From the NCBI GenBank assembly GCA_018806985.1, contig JADANN010000364.1, positions 1,798,001 through 1,862,000 of the forward strand: a DNA stretch of 64,000 nucleotides. Reading direction: 5' to 3'. The position numbers were made by a program, and so were the translations under genes. This DNA comes from Angiostrongylus vasorum. Its lineage: Eukaryota; Nematoda; Chromadorea; Rhabditida; Metastrongylidae. Below are positions 57,371 through 64,000 of the stretch, piece by piece. Position 1 is the first letter of the stretch. The number at the start of each line of letters is the position of its first letter. The notes beneath the pieces are model-generated. The model searched no databases, had not been told where the DNA came from, and saw nothing but the letters and a program-made list of their open reading frames with translations.

Positions 57371-57461
57371 GAACTAAAGCTCATTAATTAACAACTTTGG
57401 AAACCCAGATTCTTCCTGCTAAGGGAGATAGCCGAATATTAGGATATCCTCAAATACTTAC

Positions 57462-57640
57462 TTACTTTATACTTGAATGGCCCGTCCTTACCGGTTGTGT
57501 GGGCCCCAGCACGATCTCCATTTTTCGGACCTTTGCTGGTTAAGCCATTGTGGTTCCCCAGAGGATTCCCCCATTGTACATCGCAGTCCGACACGCAGGA
57601 ACACCTCCCAGTCGCGATGGCTGTAAACCGTTGGGAGGGA
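57462..57640 (+). repeat. Family B repeat, internally deleted
   Basis: The head to CATTGTGGTTCCCCAGAGGA is joined directly to the tail (TGTACATCGCAGTCCGACAC to GTAAACCGTTGGGAGG), with about 220 internal bases missing. It lies just beyond the 5' head of the RTE copy. Confidence 0.75.
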
Positions 57641-57929
57641 TCCTCAAATTATGATAATAAACAGGAATCATTTTTTAACAGTGTTTTTCAGCGGATTTAG
57701 CATGAATGTATTCTGTACGATGAACCTTCTTATCATTCATTTAGACTACGAAGCGCTACAATTTCCGCATATCCTCCGTGATAATTCTTCCTTTCCAAAA
57801 CTAATAATCGGAGTTCGTAGCGATCGGCACCGCAACATTTTCACGTATTTCACACTGTGAAGTTTCTTATTGAATAACTCTGGATTGTTTACAATCATCA
57901 CTTTCTATTTGATGCCTACTACAATTTCT

Positions 57930-58100
57930 CACGGCAGGGTATCATGTGAAGTACAACAATAATAATGCTGACATATTTGCAAAACTCCGGATTGCAGGAG
58001 TCTGCGGTGGTGAATGAACGCGCTGCTACCCTTTCCGGGGGCTACCACGTTCACTACCACACCGTGCGGGTCCTTCGTTTCGCGTGTCCCAACTAGTTTT
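57930..58100. mobile_element. Family A left-arm fragment
   Basis: Starts TTTCTCACGGCAGGGTATCA and continues ATGCTGACATATTTGCAAAA with CCTTTCCGGGGGCTACCACG, ending in the loop motif CTTCGTTTCGCGTGTCC. Confidence 0.78.
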
Positions 58101-58784
58101 TATCTAAAATTACCACCAGAAATCTGGATTGTTTAGTTCTACTTGTTCTAAGGAGTCTTCTATTGTTTGACACACAGTAGTAGAGGTGTTTCATCGTCGC
58201 ATTATTAAAATATCATAATATATGTTCTAGCATCCACAAGTTAGTGATATTGAAGCGGTGCCAATGAATGATGAAGTTCATTAAAAGTAAAAGTTTGAGA
58301 AAAAATTTATGAAAGAAATAGTGTAAAGCGAAGATATGAAGAGGAATACGTCTGAACGGTTCATGAGTGTTCACTGCTGAACAAATTGTGCTTCAGGTCG
58401 AAAGCATCGATACAGGTATAGAAGGTCATGAGAAAGCAGCAATTTACATTCCTTAGAGTCGGAACTCGTAAAACAAGATGTAGGCAGCACTCCATCTGGA
58501 CTTCGACAAGAAAAAAGCAGACCAGTCAGAAATTCTTAATTCGAGACTTTCCCTATGACGAGTTCCACCTCTTCAAATAATGTTAGAATTCAAATGAAGG
58601 ATGACTAGGAAAACACCACTTTCTGATCATTCTCTTAGCTAAAAATATGTCTTAAATTAGATAGTAAACGAAGTTCGTGCGGAATTTTCAGAAAGAGCTA
58701 GCAAGAGGTTAAAGGATCTGGCTAACTGGTTTCACTTCCTTTTTGCCATGTTGAAAAGAAAGTGGAAGTGCTAGATTGCCAAAA

Positions 58785-58842
58785 GACAACAGGGAAAGGC
58801 AGTTGTATTAGATGACAACAGGGAAAGGCAGTTATATTAGAT
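58785..58842. repeat. Tandem duplication of 29 bases at the 3' end of the KCNE-like ORF
   Basis: GACAACAGGGAAAGGCAGTT occurs at 58785 and again at 58814, with one difference in the 29-base unit. It overlaps the stop codon of the reading frame, so the last residues of the KCNE-like product may not be conserved. Confidence 0.88.
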
Positions 58843-60191
58843 GATACAGTGGAAGAAAAGCAGAATTCAAGTTGCCTAAAAATTTTAATACAACGGCTAA
58901 AGAGTAAGCAGTATGAGACATAGTACAAAAGAACCTACAGAAAAAACTTGAGCTTCTGCGATTTCTAGTGACTTTGTTCAGACTCTTTGACTTGATATCA
59001 GCTAGCCATATTTGAGCCCTCCGTTTCAACTCTTTCTTTGTTCTTCTGTGTCTGATTTCCTCTTCTTGTTCCAATCGCAACTGCATCGACGCAAGGAGGG
59101 TTGTCACCTGAACGTTGTGAAATTCATCGATAGATTTAACATACCATACTTATTTGGATACTTGGATGGTTCGCCCTCACGGGTTGTGCTGGCTCCAGGA
59201 AAATCACCATTTTGTCGGAGTTTTGCTGGTTTATCCATTGTGGTTCCCTGGAGTCCCGAGGCAAGCCAGACCAAAGTCTGCCCCAGATCGTCACCACACA
59301 GGCAGTCGTCGCCCTTGTGGATCAGAGGGAGATTTACCACCATGCGACTTTGATACCAGGACGGTGGTGGATCCTGGTATTGGTTTATTCTTAGCTGTGC
59401 TTCCTGATGGAAACGCCGGACTCCTTCTCATCTTGGGAGACTTTGTAGGTGCCCGACTCCCAGTAAAACCTCCCAGCCTCGATGAGGTGGTAAACCGTTG
59501 GGAGGATATACAATAACAACTTCCAAATAAGTTTTTTTTACAGAAGAAGTGAAAAAAACGATTTAAACAAACAGAAAACTACTGCGATACCTGTTCATCC
59601 AAGGAATCTGTTAATTTTATTGAGCGAATCATAAGAAGTATTATAACTGAAGCAAACAATCCCAGGATAACAGTTGTGTAGAGGTCGGCACCAACGATAT
59701 TCTCCTAAAGTTTTAAAATTCATTGGTAATCATTTCCAATCATAACAAGGTCAACCTGAAAGAGGGACGGGATTTTTCACAGGATTTTCTTCTTGCTAAG
59801 CGAAAATACCACTTTACTTTCGTCGTTCCTGTTGTCTCAATTTCGCTTATCGCCGCCAAAATGAAAATTAGAAGTGAAAGAAAGTGGAATTCGGTCGAAA
59901 ATAAAATCACAATCTCCTCCTTGATTGAAATTGTAACCTTACAGAATCTATTTCATTAACTTCATCTTTAGAAGTCTTTCTGGCCAATTCCACACGATTG
60001 CGTTTCCACCACTAGTTCTCCTACACGTTCTCACGTAGGCGAAGAAACCGCTGAAAAACGAATTGTCGTACCTGCGATCTCTTGTATTCGGACCATAATT
60101 TGTTGTTGAAGGTGCGAGCCAGTGACAACAGTGGAAGGCATACCGTCGCGTTGAAGTCGTCAGAGCAGTCTCCTTTCCCATCGATGCACAT
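58832..60191 (-). CDS. KCNE/MPS-like potassium channel accessory subunit (3 exons)
   Basis: Small single-pass membrane protein, about 169 residues. Exon 1 (60191-60072) encodes MCIDGKGDCSDDFNATVCLP then FNNKLWSEYKRSQ, an extracellular N-terminus with an NAT glycosylation sequon. Exon 2 (59704-59591) reads DLYTTVILGLFASVIILLMI followed by RSIKLTDSLDEQ, the transmembrane helix and juxtamembrane motif. Exon 3 (59107-58832) reads VTTLLASMQLRLEQEEEIR, then a strongly basic segment, and ends in TAA. Junctions are phase 0 (gtacgaca/ttttag and gtatcgca/cgttcag). The pattern N-glycosylation, KLWxE, LY-x4-LG-x-F, IRS-x-KL-x2-S-x-D matches KCNE beta subunits and the C. elegans MPS family, which modulate voltage-gated potassium channels. 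The TAG just before the ATG supports the chosen start. The last about 25 residues run into a 29-base tandem duplication and may be intronic or 3' UTR. Intron 2 is filled by a family B repeat. Confidence 0.76.
59145..59507 (+). repeat. Family B repeat filling intron 2 of the KCNE-like gene
   Basis: TGGATACTTGGATGGTTCGC, CCCCAGATCGTCACCACACA, CTCCTTCTCATCTTGGGAGA and GTAAACCGTTGGGAGG. It makes up about three quarters of the 483-base intron between exons 59591 and 59107, antisense to the gene. Confidence 0.82.
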
Positions 60192-60194
60192 AAT

Positions 60195-60780
60195 CGCCTA
60201 CTTTCCACATTGAATGAAACGTTGTCGCATGACGTATCGAAAATAAACTAGTGGGACCTGGAATTTTTTTTTAATTCATTACGAACAATAAGATGATATG
60301 AAAACACAACGACATATCTAAGTGGCCGAAGAAAGGTTGTCAAATGAACAAACTTGGCTGCAAGGCCATAGATACCATAAATAAACTGTAAAGGAGTTCA
60401 GAAGACGATATGTAAGACAAAGTTGTTCGTTCTTTATCTAGTTTGCCTAATACCAACTGTCATTCCTACTGGTCTTGAGAGAGTCGAGCAAACAGCGCTA
60501 ATATCTTCACTGCGTTACCTGCCTGAGTTAGCCAATGCGGTCGCTTGTGGGAGAAGTAGAACACTACACCTATCGTAAAAAACTTTACTTTTTCACCATA
60601 TATTTGGAGAGAATAATTATGTACAGGTGGCAGCGTTCCCTTGGAGCACTTGTGAAGCTTTTGTGGGGCCATCTTCTAGCATTCCTACTTATGTGCTCTG
60701 TAGCTAATTTATTGGTGGCTTTAAACGAATGCTGGTGCACCATACTGTCCACATGGATGCAAGTTATATATGCATACATG
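60195..60780. other. Upstream flank of the KCNE-like gene
   Basis: No repeat copy. An 85-codon plus-strand frame (60535-60792) has a hydrophobic stretch (LLWGHLLAFLLMCSVANLLV) but lacks splice or termination support. The promoter of the minus-strand KCNE-like gene should lie here; no motif is recognised. Confidence 0.4.
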
Positions 60781-61467
60781 CATATGGCATAAATTTATGC
60801 GCGCATGCATACATACACGCGCACATAGAGACAAATAAACTGATACAGCGACATGCCGATACACCGATGAACTTATACAATGATGCACAAATACAGTAAT
60901 ATGCTGATACACACTCACGTGGACACACACACGCACAAACACACACTCACACACACCCAAACACACGCACATACATACATACATACCTACATACATACAT
61001 ACTACATACATACATTACGTACATACATACATACATACATACACACATACATACATACATACATACATACATACATACATACATACATACATACATACAT
61101 ACATACATACATACATACATACATACATACATACATACATACATACATACATACATACATACATACATACATACATACATACATACATACATACATACAT
61201 ACATACACACATACATACATACATACATACATACATACATACATACATACATACATACATACATACATACATACATACATACATACATACATACATACAT
61301 ACATACATACATACATACATACATACATACATACATACATACATACATACATACATACATACATACATACATACATACATACATACATACAAACATACAT
61401 ACACACATACATACATACATACATACATACATACATACATACATACACACATACATACATACATACA

Positions 61468-61499
<32 letters not shown>

Positions 61500-61537
61500 C
61501 ATACATACATACATACATACATACATACATACATACA

Positions 61538-61568
<31 letters not shown>

Positions 61569-61677
61569 CATACATACATACATACATACATACATACATA
61601 CATACATACATACATACATACATACATACATACATACATACATACATACATACATACATACATACATACATACACAC

Positions 61678-61722
<45 letters not shown>

Positions 61723-62018
61723 TACACACATACACACATACACACATACACACACATACACACATACACACATACACACATACACACATACACATACACA
61801 TACACACATACACACACATACACACATACACACACATACACACCTACACATACACACATACACACATACATACATACACATACACACACACACATACAAA
61901 CATACACATACACATACACGCATACACACACATACATACATACACATACACGTACACACATACACACATACACACATACACACACATACACATACATACA
62001 CACATACACATACACACA
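60780..62018. repeat. Compound microsatellite (ACAT)n and (ACACAT)n
   Basis: A degenerate CA/ACAC lead-in (60780-60970) is followed by nearly uninterrupted tetranucleotide ACAT to about 61673, with a few ACAC or TTAC interruptions. An ACACAT/ACACACAT section then runs to 62018. Open frames of up to 397 codons on both strands here are low-complexity artefacts (YIHT and MYVC periods). It lies between the KCNE-like gene and the plus-strand terminal exon. Confidence 0.97.
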
Positions 62019-62230
62019 TGCAGTGTTAGTCGTGGCGACACGGCTAAGATTGGAATTACATCCAATGAATTAGGACATGTACGGCATTCGTATTCCCTAC
62101 AAGCCAACTCGGGCTATGCTAGCAGTCTTGCTGTACACCTGTAAGACCCGAGCTCACATGATTCGGATTTGTTAATAACAATAACACAACAAATTATACA
62201 TGGACATCACTACAGAGAGTCAATTTCCAG

Positions 62231-62354
62231 TGAAGTTAAAAAGTATTTTAGTGCCATAAAACGCCTTAGAAATAGAAGAAAGTGGATTTTTGATAATGCA
62301 CAAGAAGTGACTCACATTAGCGAGGAAATGCTTCCCACTAATAGGGACGCGTGA
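62231..62354 (+). CDS. Probable 3'-terminal exon of an unidentified plus-strand gene
   Basis: After a good acceptor (caatttccag) the frame runs 40 codons to TGA: EVKKYFSAIKRLRNRRKW, then IFDNAQEVTHISEEMLPTNR and DA. It is basic then acidic, with no recognised domain. An AATAAA lies 48 bases past the stop, the spacing expected of a nematode 3' UTR. The upstream exons would have to lie across the large microsatellite and were not found. Not identified. Confidence 0.42.
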
Positions 62355-62401
62355 AAACAAGCTCTGATTTTTAAAAAAAGCAATGACATAATGTACGTAT
62401 G

Positions 62402-62407
62402 AATAAA
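62402..62407 (+). promoter_or_regulatory. Candidate polyadenylation signal
   Basis: AATAAA 48 bases downstream of the TGA of the candidate terminal exon at 62231-62354. Position and strand suit that exon; the hexamer alone is weak evidence in AT-rich DNA. Confidence 0.4.
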
Positions 62408-62649
62408 ACAATTCGTCAGACATTTGGCAACCTTAATCCATATACCAGATTGTAATATAAACGTGATTGGTCGAAATACATACCACTGAAATTTAGAGGT
62501 ACTCATTTAATCGCGACAATGTGGGTCTTGAAGATAGGAATATCCGGAAAGCACTCTGACTTGCGTCTCGGTTTTCGACGACTATCCTTTGCAAATAGTT
62601 ACATGGAAACACTTTTTTGTTTTTTTTTATAATGCCTAATCTTTTCCAT

Positions 62650-62815
62650 GGGAAGGTGTGATGCGAAATATAACTACAATGATGCTGTGATATTTGCAGA
62701 AGTCCAGACCGGAGGTGTATGCGGTTGGGATCAAACTCACGATTACCGTTTCCGAGGCCAACGCGTTCACCACCACACCATGCAGGTCCTGTCTTTCGCA
62801 TTTCTCTCATCCGTG
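62650..62815. mobile_element. Family A left-arm fragment
   Basis: GGAAGGTGTGATGCGAAATA and ACCGTTTCCGAGGCCAACGC are followed by CCTGTCTTTCGCATTTCTC. It is a half element about 75 bases from a right-half copy. Confidence 0.72.
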
Positions 62816-62909
62816 TTCTAAGCCATAGGTGCTAGAAAGTTATTGCGTTATGATTTATACTACAGCTTCAGCTTAACTGTATTCAATGCCGATTTGCACT
62901 CGCCAAATC

Positions 62910-63100
62910 AATCCCCTGACGGGTGATTGCTGGTAGGACCTATAGATTAAAACAAGGCTGAGAGACATGCGAAACGAAGGACTTGCATTGCGTGGTGGTG
63001 AACTCATTAGCCCCGGGAAAGGGTAACAGTGTGTTCGATCTCCACCGTAAACACCTGCGCACCGGAGTTTTTGCAAATAGCTTAGCACCATTGTAGTTCT
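62910..63100. mobile_element. Family A right-arm fragment
   Basis: Loop (GACGGGTGATTGCTGGTAGG, CTGAGAGACATGCGAAACGA) and right arm (CCGTAAACACCTGCGCACCG, TTTTTGCAAATAGC). Together with 62650-62815 it may be one element split by an insertion of about 95 bases. Confidence 0.75.
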
Positions 63101-63104
63101 TTCG

Positions 63105-64000
63105 AAAGTGATTGAGATAACTGAAAAAAAGAAAGTTGATTAGAGAGCGGCTCGACCATTATACTGAATTCAATAGAAGATGCAATTCTCCCAGCTTTCT
63201 TTTTTTTGTGCGATGGTTCATCTGATATCTCAGATCAAAAAGGTTCCAGTTGCTGGTGAATTGAAGCAACCGTTATCTTACTGCTTCATCTTAGGGCGGA
63301 ACATTTGCAGAACTCTGCAGCATCTACTTTAGTCTCAAAGAATGCTCTTAATAAACGTATCATTTCATAACTTCTCTTTGCTTTTCCTTAAATGAGTGTA
63401 ACACCCAGCACCCATTTTAGTCCGACCTTAAAAACTCAACTCAGGAGCTGAAATGACATTGAATTAGTTCAAAATGACTTCGTCGTATATCTTCGAGCAG
63501 TTTGTCTTCATGCTAGCAAAGGTTTTCTTTCGGAACCTTGTTTACCTGACTATGCAGCTGATAATGACGCACCTGCTGCTTTGATTTCAATATTTTTCGT
63601 GCAAAAACGATAGCGGTTTTCAAGTTGAAACCAAAGTTTGTCAGCTTGTAATGAACTCTACTGACTTCTATAGGAACCGCCGTAACTTTCAGTTATTTTT
63701 CCAACAAGAAGCAAGTTCAGTCTACCGGATTGAGGTTCTGATTTTCTGACTCCTGTGAAGAGCGTTTTTCCCGCTCTTCTGTTCATCAATGCTCGTACTT
63801 CAAGAACGAAAAGCAATTGAACATGTACGATTTCTGCTATCAAGACCCGGCAAGCTGCCGTGCTTGCGTTAGAGCTTTCAAACAGTCACATTCTATTTTC
63901 AATCTTTAATTGTAAAGAAATCTAAAAGACGCTTTGTAAAGATTATATACACAACTTAGACGAATGAGCGAAGTCTTTCCAATAAATGTGAAGAATTCTA
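63105..64000. other. Right edge of the window, no secure gene
   Basis: Contains the weak zinc-finger-like fragment at 63793-63909 and a 61-codon minus-strand frame (63843-63658) with an acceptor-like TTCACAG inside. An AATAAA at about 63350 on the plus strand has no coding exon in front of it. Confidence 0.35.
63793..63909 (+). pseudogene. Possible nuclear-receptor-like zinc-finger fragment
   Basis: An open stretch reads NMYDFCYQDPASCRACVRAF then KQSHSIFNL and a stop. SCRACVRAFKQ resembles the SCRACAAFFRR helix of nematode nuclear hormone receptor DNA-binding domains. The other zinc-binding cysteines of the first finger are not in place and no donor follows, so this is either a decayed fragment or a coincidence. 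Confidence 0.2.

Noticed and set aside
60535..60792. 85-codon plus-strand frame with a hydrophobic stretch
   Set aside because: It continues into the microsatellite lead-in and has no splice, homology or polyadenylation support.
60880..62107. Open frames of 101 to 397 codons on both strands with YIHT, MYVC or MCVC periods
   Set aside because: They are direct translations of the ACAT/ACACAT microsatellite, which lacks stop codons in several frames; low complexity, not genes.
1..64000. CRISPR arrays, operons, ribosome-binding sites and other prokaryotic features
   Set aside because: The sequence is clearly eukaryotic with spliced genes; the only regular short repeats are the microsatellite and tandem duplications.

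Overview
This is AT-rich eukaryotic DNA, most likely from a strongylid-type (clade V) parasitic nematode. The evidence is introns with nematode-style 3' splice sites (TTTTCAG, TTTTTAG), many mid-sized introns, RTE-type LINE remnants, and several hundred-base repeat families found in almost every intergenic space and intron. The species call is inference; no rRNA, tRNA or organellar marker fixes it.

Only two genes can be read with real confidence, both on the minus strand. The first (20562-38087) is a 22-exon low-density-lipoprotein-receptor family receptor. Its order is signal peptide, eight LDL-A repeats, two EGF modules, one YWTD beta-propeller, a third EGF module, a transmembrane helix, and a cytoplasmic tail with an FDNPIY internalisation motif. 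Length (about 889 residues) and single-propeller layout fit the nematode yolk receptor RME-2 better than the giant LRP-1/megalin. The second (58832-60191) is a three-exon, about 169-residue single-pass protein that looks like a KCNE/MPS-type potassium-channel accessory subunit. A plus-strand terminal exon with an AATAAA signal (62231-62407) suggests a third gene that cannot be named. A few short ORFs are listed at low confidence.

Layout: 1-20.5 kb is intergenic, full of decayed repeats plus an internally deleted RTE copy (14.5-15.7 kb). 20.5-38.1 kb is the receptor gene; its introns hold palindromic MITEs, foldback elements, SINEs and a 2.7 kb decayed RTE LINE. 38-58.8 kb is repeat-rich with no secure gene, with another RTE copy and its 5' head at 54.4-57.4 kb. 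58.8-60.2 kb is the KCNE-like gene. 60.8-62.0 kb is a compound ACAT/ACACAT microsatellite of over 1 kb. 62.2-64.0 kb holds the plus-strand terminal exon, two palindromic repeat copies and a possible zinc-finger fragment.

Repeat families are named here for convenience: A (palindromic MITE, ends near GGCAGGGTATGATGTGAAAT), B (about 400 bp, related to the 5' head of the RTE LINE), C (foldback element ending in CGTGTTAGCTTA), D (tRNA-headed SINE, about 270 bp, with at least three different heads on one shared core). Copy boundaries are by eye and good to about 10-20 bases.
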